A stretch of DNA of 64,000 bases from Nymphaea colorata (GCF_008831285.2 NC_045145.1:20042040-20106039), one strand, 5' to 3'. Shown: positions 1 to 16,679, counted from the stretch's first letter. Made by a program: numbers and translations. Notes: generated by a model not told the origin, from the sequence alone.

Positions 1-32
1 CTGGCTAAACGGTTCAACCAACTTATACGGGT

Positions 33-109
33 AGGACAAAACTAAATTCAAATCCAAAAAATACATATAGGATAGGACCAAACTAAATTCAAATCCAAAA
101 AATACATAA
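33..109. repeat. Two-copy tandem repeat, period 41 bp
   Basis: Two nearly identical AT-rich copies start at 33 and 74. They share the stretch that begins AGGAC and runs through CTAAATTCAAATCC to AATACATA. No coding content is visible. The left part may continue outside the window. Confidence 0.8.
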
Positions 110-259
110 CTAAAAGTTTTCAATTTTTTTTATGTATTTTTTTTTTCAATTAGAGAGGATGGGGATATGGCCTAGGCGGGCCCCCCTCCCTCCGCCCCTA
201 ATCTTCCTTTAATCACTTCATTTAAGCATTGGGTCGTTTTCACGTTTACTAGCAGTACT

Positions 260-528
260 TAGGGTTGGGCATGGGGCCGGTCGGGGGGTTGGGCATGGGG
301 CCGGTCGGGCAAAGAACTGGGTGGGGGTCAGCTCGGGCTCGGCCTCGGCCTGACCCAATTTTAATAAAAATTATTTTTAAATGTAAAATATATTTTTAAT
401 AATAAAATATATATTATTAATAATAAAAAATAATTTTAAAAATTAATCTGTATCATATCCTGATCGAGCCGGCCCATCGGGCCTGGGCCGACTGGCCCCC
501 CGCGTAGTCGACCCCGCTTCCATCCCTA
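260..528. mobile_element. hAT-like MITE with 8-bp target duplication (copy 1)
   Basis: This 269-bp non-coding element has GC-rich inverted ends and an AT-rich centre. It starts TAGGGTTGGGCATGGGG and ends CTTCCATCCCTA, which reads TAGGGATGG on the other strand. The flanks GCAGTACT (252-259) and GGAGTACT (529-536) match at 7 of 8 bases, as expected for an 8-bp target-site duplication. Ends of the T/CAGGG type with 8-bp duplications are characteristic of hAT transposons. The left arm carries an internal tandem repeat of about 24 bp. Related copies lie at 60897-61238 and 13032-13330. No transposase is present, so it must have been mobilised in trans. Confidence 0.72.
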
Positions 529-536
529 GGAGTACT

Positions 537-3500
537 TGTCATGGTGAGTTATGTGCACAAAGTCACCCAAATGAAATAAAAAGTTTTTTTTAAAAAGATA
601 TTTATTTTTGAACTTTTAATTTTTTCACTATTTTTTTGTGATCCTTATAAAAGAACGCAGAAATGTTCTGGTCATTATCCTGATGCATAGTTTTTTGTGT
701 ACATAATCAGCTTTTACATCTAAACACCCCCACTGACACTCCTGTCAATGTAACGAATTTGTTTCATTTTACATGTCGGATGTGCATGTATGGGTTCGAA
801 TTTAGATTTGAATGCAAGCTTGTACAATATTGAATCTATATTTTAAATTCAAAATCTAGGTTTGGTTCAAATCTGGTTTTTAAATTTCCAACTAGATCAG
901 CATCCGATTTTTAAACGCACGACTGAATAATCCGAACTGCATTATTATGCACACAAAACCAACATTCAAAGTGCATATCTACATATTGGATGTAACATAT
1001 TTATTTAAAACTAAATGGGAATCTAAATCCGAACGTGATCAGTTATTTATTGAAAATTGAATCTCAATAAGAATCCGACCAGACGCCGTTTCATAACTTC
1101 TAATCTGCTTCAATTTTTTAAAGAATGTTACGTTTCCGAAAAGCAAGTCAGTCAGATATCCAGTCCAATTTATTGAAATAGTTATTGAGCTGTTGGATTC
1201 GACCATTGAATGCCCAATTGCTCTGCAACCTGCAGATAATGTCAAATTGGATAATACCAGCTGTCCCATGCACAACTTGACTTAGTCGTTTTCTGCTGCA
1301 TCTGCTCGTCCTCACCCTCTTCTTCTCAACCGCACGCCAAGCTAGCTACTTTTCAGGGTAAGGAAGAACTGATCGCTATCTTACAGCCAGCTAGAGGAAA
1401 TAAATTCAGCGTTTGATGGACTAGACTTTTCAATCCATCCAACGAATATATACACATATAAACCAAACCACAAAAACAAAATAAAAAAAACGAATTATAC
1501 AAGTAAACAGCACAATAAAAAAAGTAAGAGGGATGGGGAAGAGTGGATAGGTGGAGCGACATAGTCACCCAATAACAGACGAATGACAGCACCGTAGCCG
1601 AATAGCAAAACAGACATCCTTTGCACAAGGCGCGTGCCACAGACTTCAACGATAAGAAAAGAGAAAGACAGAAAGAGATTGTGCCAATCAGCAAAGTTAG
1701 CGCGATTAGATCTTCATATGCTTGCAATTACAATGTCAAAAGAAAAACCGGCAATTTATGCACCACCCAAAATGTTTTGATTTTGCAAGTTATATTGAGC
1801 ACGGCTTGCCAAACACAATCTAAATTAGTGTGACGCTGGAAAGATGGTGAGATCAAGTCTAGTTTCAATGGGAGGGCAAGTAAGGACGTTGAAGACTGCC
1901 TTCCCCATTGTTCTCCATGGGGAAAAGACCTTCTCATCAACTTTATTTGTGATGCCCTGTGTTTAATTATACACTATTTCCCATCAACTATGTCTCTGTT
2001 TTTCATAAATTTTTGTTACAAACAGAAAACTATTTTCCCCGACATTGCTTCTAATACCTAGGAGTAGAGGTACAAGCTTTTTTTTATGGGACACTAAATA
2101 TATAGTTAACACTGAAGTACATATGGTACTCAACAAGTCTCATGGAACATAATCCAATAATAACCAACTACGAAAGTGGGCTCCATGTGGCACACACCCT
2201 CCAATCCTTTTTCTTTGTCTGATTTTGTTTCTCGCCAACGCAAGGAAACAACGAGTGAACCAAATGTACTTTGTTGCTTTCAATAAAACTTCAAGGGTAT
2301 GTATGCTCAGGGGTAGAGCTAGAAATTTTTCATGAAGACATTCGAATTAAAGTTTCTAAATTTTGACCGAAATATCATTTTTCAAAATTTTTATATAGGA
2401 CAAGTAAAATTTTTTAAAATTTACATGTAAATTTTTAATTTTCTTTTTTAGTGGGCCCTATCCTCGCTCTGCCCCTGTGTTGTATGGTAGATGCGAATCA
2501 TGAGAGTTCTGCAGTGACCTCTAATGACCCAGCAGGAACTCGTTCTGCCGATCCGAAGTCCGAACCCCCTCCAACCTTAAAACCACAAGTTTTTATATGC
2601 ATGGAGCGTGAGTTTGAGATCCACATTATTGAAATACTTTATTTATTGAACGGGAGGACTTCCACATAACCTGAATTTCAAATCAGCCTTAGATCTGTGG
2701 TCCGAGACTACCAAACACTACCAAAGGATGTGTCTCGACCGGCAACCATAGATTTGATATCCATGCACAGAAGATACTAAAAATTTAAGGGCATGGTCTG
2801 AATAACCTCATATCTAAGATCCAAATTAAGAATTGGATCCTAGTCAAGGTCTCTAGCATGCGATTGAGACGCTTCACTAAGTTTTCTCATCAGCAAGCAT
2901 CGATCGAGTTAGGTGGATGGCTGCTTTTATTAACAGTCCATATTTATTATTTCTTCTTGCCATAATGATATGGTGTTAAATTGCTTCATAAATCTCACGA
3001 TGGGATGTCTACTAATTTCTTAATCCTTGGGATCGGGTTGTGGCTCACATGCCGTTTTTCATTGCATTTTATCCTGCCTCTTTGTTAAATGCATCAATCA
3101 AAGTGTTCTGGAAATTTATAAATGCAGAGCTTTCATTGCAATTTGTCCTGTCATTCCTTCTGAGTTTCAATTGATCATAATTTTTCTTCCCGTTTGAGAC
3201 TCTGCACCCACACAAGCAATAGGTTCAGGAGAATACGTGCAGTGCGGCAAGTTTTCCGAGCTCACTGTGGTATGATCTGCATATAATTGGAGAAGGAAAA
3301 AAGAAAAATCCAAGGGAAGGGAAGGGAAGAAATTCCTGCTGTTGCTTTGGGAATCCACTTACTGATCAAACTCTTTATTGGTGCCCAAAGTGATGCAATT
3401 TGTTACATGCTAAGATTCTATGGCATTGCAAGTCATCTGATAGAAATGTAAAATTGTTCAAATCCTACGAGGTTGAAACACTAAGGACACACCAGCTAAA

Positions 3501-3545
3501 GATCATACGCCTCCTGTTATTTGAGGTCCAACACTAAGCCTTGCA
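537..3545. other. Intergenic region, no gene recognised
   Basis: Both strands were read. The open frames here are short, start at arbitrary places and resemble no protein family I know. The stretch from about 780 to 1080 is rich in repeated GGATT/AATCC words like the element at 16264-16679 and may be a decayed relative. The left part must contain the 3' flank of LAR only if its transcript runs well past 3546. Confidence 0.5.
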
Positions 3546-7775
<4,230 letters not shown>

Positions 7776-7862
7776 GGCTCCTACTGTGCGAGACCACCAA
7801 TTACTTCAAATTCCAAAGCCTGAGAAAGCGAAGGCGCACGAATTCCTGGAGAAATCTCAAAG

Positions 7863-8002
7863 TTAAATAGAGAAGAAGCTTATTTAATTTTTCAGCTAAC
7901 AGCTCAACAACTTGTCTTGTATGTCATCACAACCAGACTCTTTCTCTCATCGGGCCCTCGAGCCCATGACTCGAGGACGGGTAGGTTTACGTGCGGGTAG
8001 GT
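7863..8002 (-). promoter_or_regulatory. LAR promoter: TATA-like box and paired MYB-recognition elements
   Basis: Reading upstream from the LAR start codon, a TATTTAA box lies at 7863-7869. It would place transcription start near 7835 with a leader of about 60 nt. About 110 to 135 bp further upstream, ACCTACC occurs twice on the minus strand (7980-7986 and 7996-8002), exactly 16 bp apart. An ACGT core (7989-7992, CACGTAA context) sits between them. ACCTACC is the MYB-recognition or AC element used by MYB activators of phenylpropanoid and proanthocyanidin genes. The role here is inferred from position and sequence only. Confidence 0.5.
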
Positions 8003-8423
8003 GCAAAAGTCGGACCCCCCCTAACTCTCGGGAGCAAAACCTTCCTGGGTACTTTGCATAATCAGCTACCTAGCTGTCTTCTCCATGACAACTTGCCTTT
8101 ACGTGAAATGAATACTTGAAAATTAAAGGACTGACAGAAAATAGTCCGGTTATATATATTTTAAAATAAGGACGACAATAAAAAAAGAAGTAGGTTGTTT
8201 ACCATTGTCATATATCATGAGGACCTCGGTCTTGGGACGACTCTTAATCATGGGCAGGTGATAGTAAAATGTTATCAAGTCCAAGAGCTTGGATCGAAGA
8301 CTTGCCCTCAATTTGGAAAAGGCAACAATTTGCTTGAAAAGGAAAAGGACGTAGGTTAGGTTACACCAAACCGAACACTCTTTTCCAAGTTCATCTTCGG
8401 CGTCCTTGTTCATTACTTGGGGA

Positions 8424-8590
8424 AATGAAATTGTTGGTTATACGGGACTCATTTTAGAGGTAATGAAGCTTGTTGTGTTTCTAATCTTCTTGAAGTTGAC
8501 GCGAAATAATGATATCGTTTGGTTATTCCCGGATTCATTTTAAAAATAATGCTGTTGGTGGTGCGTCTAATCTGCTTGGATTTGACGTGA
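8424..8590. repeat. Diverged two-copy tandem repeat, period ~80 bp
   Basis: Copy 1 (about 8424-8503) and copy 2 (about 8504-8590) share the same order of words: TTGGTTAT, GGACTCATTTTA or GGATTCATTTTA, TCTAATCTTCTTG or TCTAATCTGCTTG, and TTGACGCG or TTGACGTG. Divergence is roughly a quarter of positions, so the duplication is old. It may belong to the outer part of the adjacent Copia LTR. Confidence 0.65.
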
Positions 8591-9144
8591 AAGGAAGTCT
8601 TGGAAACTGGTGGCGTTCATCAAATGGATCCGTGGAACCACACCACTATTCCTCCAAGAAAGGTAATGGAGACACCGACACGCTATTTGATAGATGTATA
8701 TAGACACCGTCGTTGGGATTTCCTTCCACATCCACGCTTGCGTGTGAAAAGGCTTATTCCTTTCCCGGTTTGTTGCCGGAAGCCTTGTCGTCTTCCTCAG
8801 ATGACAGAAAGGATTTGAACCCTCACCAGCCAACAGGTATCGCCCGGCACAAAGTTCGGACACCCGAACACTTGCATCGTGTTCGGCATAAATGCAGAGG
8901 GCCCCGAACATCTAATTAAATGGAGCCAGCCATATAGCCCACTCAACTATGGTTTTATTTTCAGCTCACTCGAAACTTAGTAGACCTGTACCTCTACACC
9001 AAACTTGAGGTTCACCTTAAGTCGAGAAGGCAGGTGTAATCTTAAGAAGGCCAGCTTTCCAAAACAATTTTCAACGTCTCTCTCTCAATGGCTTTTGATC
9101 ATAACATGAGGAGTGAAGACAACACCTCTTAAAACTGCATAACA

Positions 9145-11680
9145 ATCTCTCCCTCGAGTTGATATGTAGATGTCAAACTGCTCCAACTTGCTACAGATGT
9201 TGTTGTGCTTCTTTTCTTTCGAGGACCTTCGTCAATATATCAACTAGTTGCTTTTCACTTCTAACATGAGGAGTCTCAACAATTTCATCTTGAATTTCTT
9301 TCTGACAAAATAACAATCAACTTCTATATGTTTAGTTCATTCATGAAAAACTAGATTAACATTGATGTGAATTGCTGTCACATTATCACACATGAGTTTC
9401 CTTGGTCCTTTAATTTCAACTTTCATACCTTTCAATGAAGCCTTCATCCGTACCAATTCACATGTGCAGGATGCCATCGCCCTACACTCTGCCTCTATGC
9501 TTGATCGAGCAACGACTAGCTGTTGTTTACTTTTCTATGAGACCCGATTTCCACCTATAAATGTGCAGTATCTTAAGGTGGACTGCCTATCATTTGGATC
9601 ACATGCTCAGTTTGCATCTGCATAGCCCACAATATCAAGTTAGTCATTTCGCCTCATTAGAATTCCTTATCTAGGGGTCCCCTTTAGATATTTCAAGATT
9701 CTGTGACCTGCCTCATTATGAGTGGGCCTAAGCTTGTGCACGAATTGGCAGATAAGGTTCACAACAGGTGCAATGTCCGGCTAATATCTGGCATATGATA
9801 GTGAGATGAATCAGTTTTCCGACAAATTTTTGAAAATTGCAACTCCTCTTTTTAGCTTGTTGTTCATTTCCATTGAAGTGCCATAAGCGTTGGTTCCCAT
9901 GTAATCGGTTTTTTTAGAAGATCCAAAATATACTTTCTCTGACAAATAAAGATCCTCTATTCTGATTGTGCAACTTCAATACCCAAGAAATATCACAACT
10001 TCTTGAGATTCTTTATCTAAAACTGCTTATTTAGATATTCTTTGACTCGAATCATGTTTTCACTGTCATCTCATGTCATTATAATGTCATCTATATAGAC
10101 CAGCAAAATATTTAGTTTTGAAGCTTGCACTGATGTGAACGTAGTATAATTTGATGTGTTTCTTTCAAAACAAATCTTAATAAGTGATTCACTAAGATGA
10201 GAAAGAAAACCATGCGCGTGGTGACTATTTTAATCCATATAACGCTTTTTTTAGTCTGCACACATAACCTTTTTCTTTTTTGACACCTTGAAAAACTTCC
10301 ATAAATACCTCTTCATTCAAATCTTCATGTAAAAAGACGTTTTAATGTCAAGTTGCATGAGCTCCCATCTCTTGTTTGATGCCACAACGATAAGAGCTCT
10401 AACTGAGGTCATTTTAGCAACAAGAGCAAATGTTTCATTGTAATCAATGCTCTCAATTTGCATGAACCCTTTCACGATTAGGGCGAGCCTTATATCTCTC
10501 TATAGTTCCATCGCTTTAATATTTTATTTTGTAAACCCATTTGCAGCTGACCACTTTTTTTTCCTTTCAGTAGAGGTACCATTTCCCAAGTGCGATTTTT
10601 CTCTAAAGCTCTCTTCCATCATAACATCTCTCCATTTTGAATCTCTCTTTGCTTCTTCAAAATTTCTTGGTTCTTGATAACGGTAAGTGTTCAAAATATA
10701 ACCTTGATATGGCTTTGGGATTTTTGAAAGCAAGGTCGTCATCAATGGAATGATCCTTGCAAGCGGATTAATAAGTGTAGAAATCACTTAATTTTAGTGG
10801 CGGTCTGGTGGGTCGTGCAGACCTTCTCAACTGCTGATATTCCAGCCTATTTTCACTGGGCTCAAACTTTTCATGTTGAGGGATTGTAGCACTTGTATTT
10901 CTGTTAGGTTGAGATCTAGTGGTGGTCTCATTTGCATTGCCCTCATTTGCGTCAAGTTGAATGTCGTGGATGTCATTATCTTGTTGTGCATTTTGTGTAG
11001 TGAGCTGGTCATGGTTTTCATTAATAGAACTTCCACTAGTGGCAGCTTCATCGTAAATGATAATGACTGGTTGAGGCTGTCACTGAGATTTTTTTTTTGT
11101 GTCAATCTCCCCTTGAATATGTTCTTCATAAAAAGCCTCTTGTTCAAAAATTTTATGTCATGGGTAACAAAAAACCAGAATTTATAACCTTTCTTTTTGC
11201 TAGAATACCTGAGGAAAGTGCACTTCATAGCTGGCTGTCGAAATTTATTCCTAAATTTTTCTTGAATGTGAATCAAGGTAACAAAAAACCTTTTTAAAAT
11301 GGTTCATAGAATTTTTAACCTTTCTTTTTGCTGGAATACCCGAGGAAAATGCACTTAATAGCTGGCTATTGAAATTTATTCCTAAATTTTCCTTGAATGT
11401 GAATCAAAACACTTAAACCAAAAACCTTGAGGTGTTTTATAGAGACCGGTCTGTCAAGAAGAAGCTGAATTAGGACTTGGTTGTGAATACTTGAGTTGGG
11501 CACTCTATTAGCTATGTAGCAAGCAGCACCTATAGCTTTTGACAAGAAGCGAATGGAGACATTCATGTGCATCATGAGCGACCCGGTTATGTTTAAGTAG
11601 CCAATTCTTGTGTTCGGCAACCCCATTTTGTTGTGTCGACCAACAAAACTCTTTCGATCGACGGTTTCTGACAACCTAGG
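9145..11680 (-). mobile_element. Decayed Ty1/Copia retrotransposon, pol relic with 3' LTR edge
   Basis: On the minus strand, fragments appear in Copia order. Integrase C-terminal half is at about 11674-11366 (SLMMHMNVS, ACYIANRVPNS), followed by the KCTFLRYSSKKKGY block near 11240. The start of reverse transcriptase lies around 10790-10550, and the catalytic LVYIDDI block at about 10080-10105. RNase H is at 9560-9200 (VVARSSIEAECRAMAS, CDN, TKHIEVDCYFVRKEIQ, LVDILTK). Many stops and frameshifts break it. A polypurine tract (CTCGAGGGAGAGAT, 9145-9158) is followed at 9144 by TGTTATGC, taken as the inner edge of the 3' LTR. The outer LTR edge was not found. Gag, protease and the 5' LTR are missing, so the element is truncated near 11680. 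Confidence 0.88.
11163..11405. repeat. Direct duplication inside the Copia integrase relic
   Basis: Two copies of about 115-130 bp share GGTAACAAAAAACC, AACCTTTCTTTTTGCT, GCACTT-ATAGCTGGCT and GAATGTGAATCAA. They start near 11163 and 11277. The same integrase segment (HIQEKFRNKF on the minus strand) is therefore encoded twice. This is not a normal Copia feature and arose after or during decay. Confidence 0.85.
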
Positions 11681-12294
11681 TCCTCGGAACCCTCAATGCA
11701 GAGGGTTTCAATGACCGGGCATTAAAGAGAAAGAGAAGTCGAAGCAGAACAAGAAAAAAATGTATGTCCCACTTGTCCAAGCAGACTTCTGCAATGCCAC
11801 CACCGGCCTTTGATGCAAGTGCCAGTTGCTTGCCTGAACGTGTCGCCGATCGCTTGAGCATGTCCTTAGTCGAGAGAAGAGAGAAAAAAAACACAGAATG
11901 TTGAGTAACAAATCAAATGGGCTTTAAAACGAGTTCATGAAAATTTCAAATCCATCTCGAATTTTGGCACTAAATTTCAAAATGGAAAACAGTTACTTCT
12001 ACATTCCCCTAGTACTTGTTTACAACAATAATTCATGTTTCTAAAAAATTTCAAAAGCCATTTCTTTCCCGCCTTTTGATCTGGTCCTTGTCCATCAAAA
12101 GTAGAAATGGGTTTTCCTGTACGAACACAGCAAGGTTTTGGGCAAAACATAAGCTTGTTCCCATTCTTCAGTTGTGGGATGAAGTTTCGGAATCGCGATT
12201 CCATAAACTTCATCTTCGAAAGCAAACTATATTAAAGGAATACCAAATGGGGTCTCTACTATTACCTTCCATGCCCCTTTAGCAGCAAACACTC

Positions 12295-12498
12295 GGGCGT
12301 TTGATGGTTTGGAACTTTGTGTCAAGAATGAAACTTCCATGAGCATAATTCCTCCTCAAACCGAAATGAAATCAAACTTTCAGGTTTCAGTTTCCTAATT
12401 CCAAAAACAAAATACATGCTTGTTTAATAATTTTAATTTCTTAAGAAATGAGCATTTTTTATTCTAAAATTTATGATTTTAGATGCATCAAACGCTCC
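12295..12498. mobile_element. Short inverted-repeat element (MITE candidate)
   Basis: The left end GGGCGTTTGATGG (12295-12307) is mirrored by CATCAAACGCTCC (12486-12498) about 200 bp away. The interior is AT-rich and non-coding. No clear target duplication was seen, so the class is left open. Confidence 0.5.
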
Positions 12499-13031
12499 AT
12501 TGAATGAATGGAAACTCTTATAATAATGTTATGCTAACCAGTGTAGGTGGACGATAAGTTGGAAAAGGCATGGAGAACAACTGCGATTAAAGGTCCACGG
12601 TTTTTACCTTCCCCCTCCATAGATGTACGCCTTGTTTTAAGTGCTGTTGGAGATGGTTTGGTACACTGCTTCAATGGTGCATGTGCTCTCGTAAGTTTGT
12701 TGGCGAATGTCTTCATGTCATGTCCAAATCTCTTTATAATGTTGTAAATCTGGCGACTGTGTTGGAATTGATGCTGCTTTTGGTCAGACAACTGGTACCA
12801 ACCTCAAATTGATCGTTAAAATGGAGGGAAGACAATCGATTCATGAAAATGGCCTCTAAAGATTAATAATGAAAGGATCAAGTTACAGTTCTCAACTATC
12901 GCCCTCCATTATCCCTTTAGCAGGAATGAGACAAATTAGTGATGATGATGATGATATGGTAACTCTGTATTTAGAGGACCCAAGTTAGAAGAGGGGTGGC
13001 TGCAATAATTGAGAAAGTACATAGTTTAAAT

Positions 13032-13330
13032 TAAGGCTGGGCATTGGGTCGGGTACTCAATACTTGGCCTGACTCGAGCACGCAAAAAAGGCATTGGGCT
13101 GACCTGATAACTTATCAAACTGGTTTGGGTAGGCCCAACTAAGCTCCGTTTAACCTGATAAGATTTTTTAGTATTAGTTTATTTATTTTTTATATAATTA
13201 TAATATTTTGTATGATTAATTATATTTATATATTATTTTATATTAAAATATATATTTTTTAATTTAATCAAGCTTGACTTTGGTTTGGGTTTTAGGTATC
13301 AGCCTGGGCCAAGGCCAAGGCCGGAGGCTG
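13032..13330. mobile_element. hAT-like MITE, right end lost (copy 2)
   Basis: It starts TAAGGCTGGGCATTGGGTCGG, close to the ends of the copies at 260 and 60897, and has the same GC-rich arm followed by an AT-rich core with ATATATTTTT words. The right GC-rich arm (TCAGCCTGGGCC) is present, but I find no matching terminal TA(A)GGG end or target duplication. It merges into the local duplications that follow. Confidence 0.55.
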
Positions 13331-13387
13331 TGTTTGAGGTGTTAAAGCCTGCCCGCCAAGACTAAGGCCGGAGCCTGTGTTTCAGGT

Positions 13388-13595
13388 GTTAAAGCCTGCT
13401 CGAAGCTTAGTTTTTACTTTTTCCCTTTTACGTGAGACAGTCACTTTTATGGACACAAGTTGAGGAAGATGTGGTTACATGCGCAACTGTCGTTAAAGCC
13501 TGCCCGAAGCTTAGTTTTTACTTTTTCCCCTTTACGTGAGACAGTCACTTTTATCGACACAAGTTAAGTAAGATGTGGTTACATGCGCAACTGTT
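13388..13595. repeat. Tandem duplication, 104-bp units
   Basis: Copies 13388-13491 and 13492-13595 both run from GTTAAAGCCTGC through CGAAGCTTAGTTTTTAC to TGTGGTTACATGCGCAACTG. They differ at only a few positions, so this is fairly recent. A further partial copy of the GTTAAAGCCTGCCCG word lies just upstream near 13340. Confidence 0.92.
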
Positions 13596-16263
13596 CATGG
13601 TGTACACTTCTTAGTCTACAACATCTGTCCCCTTTACTGGACCACCTAACACATAAATCTGTGCAATGCACAGACCTACGAATATAACCAGGTTCTTCTC
13701 CGGTCGTAAATTGTGCAGGACATGACTTGGTCGTCTGCTCCAGAGATGCATAATGCATCTCTCCACAGAATTTTTTCCAAGCTTACCCCCCATGGTTCGC
13801 CTATGTGTCTGTCATGTTCAAATCCCTATAATCTGGTGATGACTTTTGGGATTCCCTTTATAATCTTTATTTACTGATCATGTCTCTGTCAGAGATTTAC
13901 TTTTTGTTGCTATCTTTTTTTTTATAATATTGGTGGGCGGGCAGCACGCATGCATTTACCAGAGAAATAATTCACAAATACTTTAAAATGTGTGAGGGAA
14001 GTTTGGAGGCAGAGATGAGGCGATTATATGTGAAGGAAAAAGAGAGTTGTATATAAAAATCAGCATTTACGTTTTGTGGGTCGTGTCATCAGTGTCTGCA
14101 TTGGATATATAATGACGTGAGGGCTCCGTTAGAGGCTTAAAACATAGATGAATGTGGGAAATTTCCACATATATATCGATAGAGTATATTCCTAAAATCT
14201 CAACCAATTATATGCGTATGCGAGCTGACGTTTACTGTCTAAACAGATGTTCATGTAACAATGGGTCTGACCACAAAATGTCATTTTCAATTGCCGAATC
14301 CTATCATGATTATTATAAGGTCTTAGGAGGTCGTTTGGTAAGAAAAACATTTGAAAATTGTTGGATGGTACACTAAAACTATTAATGTTGCATGATCCTG
14401 TCTCAATATTTGGGTTAGTTTTATTAAACACTCCATCAGTGCCCTTATTATCAAACCACTCATAAGAGTCCTAAAATGCCAGGAACTAATTAAAATTAAA
14501 GGTGATCTTAGCGTTACATAGAATGAAGATTGGACCCAGAAAACTTTTGTTCGGCTCACTGAAGATGCTTCAGTCTGATGCCTATCTAAAGTTCCATCCA
14601 TAGATTGGCATCTCAAATCCGGACATTATAGGATCCTGCTGACAATTTGCAGGTTTCTGTGCTCAAATTTTTGAGTTCATTTGAATCTGAATTGCATTTG
14701 ATGCGCGCACACACATACACATATGGACGTCAAATCCAGCAATGCAAATTAAGATGAAAATTGATCTCGATCATTTCTCTTTCGTCTTGCCAAGGGGCAT
14801 GGTGAACGAATGATTGGTCTGTTAGCATAAGGAAATCCTTCTGGGGTAGGCCAGCTACCTCTCTTTTGGCTGCCATGTTTGACTATGAAACTGCCAAATG
14901 GAGATAGATCCTGCGATCTTTGCTTTCCGATTACTCACATCAGAAAGATGTTACTGTGATATTCATGGCACTTTTTTTATTCAAGCACTTTTAATCAAAC
15001 ACGATGAACAACCGGCACTAACTGTTCCCCCTTGTCTCTTTCCTCCTACCTTTCAGAAGTTCATCAGAAGTTCACCAGACACAGCACGTGATTCGCCATG
15101 GACGATCTGAGACCATCGGATCCCCCTCTCTTTCTCACTATCTCTTTCTTTCTTTTAGTTCTTTTAATTTTGGAGTGAAAATACATTTCATCATAGTGGT
15201 CTGGCAGGTGGATATGTAAAAGATACAGTACCTCATGCTGCTCGATTTTTGGAGAGTGTCAATCTCCTGAACCATAAAAGTGGGGTACCATACCATACCC
15301 CACTTTCATCCTGATATATTTCCATACCCTTAATGTAGGAGAAATATAGAGGCCTTCGGATCTTCTTGAGACATGAATTGTTAACCTCCTATCTACCAAA
15401 AACAAAATGAAGCTAAAAAGGCTAGTGAAGGCCACACATTGTGTAGCCATTTAATTTAATTTGTTGGGCTGAGCGTCCCTCGACATGGCAATCTTCTAAA
15501 TGATTTTTTGGGTTGCGGACGTCCTTAATTATGACTCACAATTTATACAAATACGATCTTAATGTACAACGGGTTCATACTGATTGTATATAACAAAAGA
15601 AAAACAGCATACTTTATGATATTATTTTTCAAAACACTAGAAGCTCAATAAGAAAAATGCTCCTGCGAGCTGCAAGTGCATGCGTCTCCACCTTGGGAGA
15701 AGGAAACTTCGCCTTGGCTTAAGCAGGCGCGATAGGAATGGGCCTCTCGGAAGACTGATCTGCATGATGATTGATGATCTCTCAGTCACCTTTTTTATTT
15801 ACTACGTGCATGTTCAAGGGATCATGTCAAGTTCATTGTTGCCAGAGTGTCAATATTGAAAGTTGCAAGCATCTGTGTGTGGATCAGATCATTAATTTTT
15901 GTATTGTTTTTTATTAAAAAGATTCAGGTCCCTGAATCAGGAGACAGGATCTTGCTTACCAATCCAAATAATTAAAAGTTTTTTGAATCACGTAATTGTA
16001 AATGAAGGAAGAACTTCAAGAGAATTTAAAAATTCGTTGACCAATTATCAAATAAAGTAAAAAAGCATTTATTCCTGAGATCCACATGGTTTGGCCTCTC
16101 ACACACACCCCTTTACGGATGAATGGGAACCCCACCCACAGGTAGCTGCTGCAAACAATTGCCCACATCAAATCACAAAATTTTCTTATTTACATATAGA
16201 TATTTCATTAGTTTAAAATTTAAAGTAACCGTGCCCCTTAACCAGAAGTTTTTGGCTTTTTTT
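13596..16263. other. Intergenic region, no gene recognised
   Basis: Only short, unrelated open frames occur on either strand. A weak inverted repeat around 14323-14475 (CGTTTGGTAA against TTATCAAACC) might be a small MITE but lacks a target duplication. Nothing else could be supported. Confidence 0.5.
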
Positions 16264-16679
16264 TAGGGATGTCAATATATCCAATTTGAAAAAATTGAAT
16301 ATGGAAAAAAATTTAATATAAGATTAATAAATCGGATTGGATTCATATTTAATAAATAACATCCAATCGGATTCAGATTTGGATATAAATAAATATCTGA
16401 TTGCATTCAGATATGGATTCAGATTTATTTTTAGACAAATATCTTGTATTTATTGCTATTAAATTTTGAAAATTCACAAAATCTAGTTCAAAATTTGCAT
16501 TCGGATTCAACATAAATAAAAAAAATCGGATTCGTATTGTAAAATCGGATTTGGGATTCAGGTATGACTTTTCTTTATTTAAATTCAAATCAAAATTTGA
16601 ATCCGAACATATGAATATCCGAAAAAACAGATATGAATAAGGATATATCTGATCCAAATTAGATCCATTAACATCCCAA
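16264..16679. mobile_element. AT-rich inverted-repeat element with TAGGGATG end
   Basis: The left end TAGGGATGTCAATATATCC is answered by GGATC-type sequence ending TTAACATCCCAA, which reads TTGGGATGTTAATGG on the other strand. The interior is made of repeated GGATT/AATCC words that could fold back. The terminal GGGATGT word resembles hAT-like ends, but no 8-bp duplication is detectable (poly-T on the left flank). An unclassified non-autonomous element is the safest label. Confidence 0.5.
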
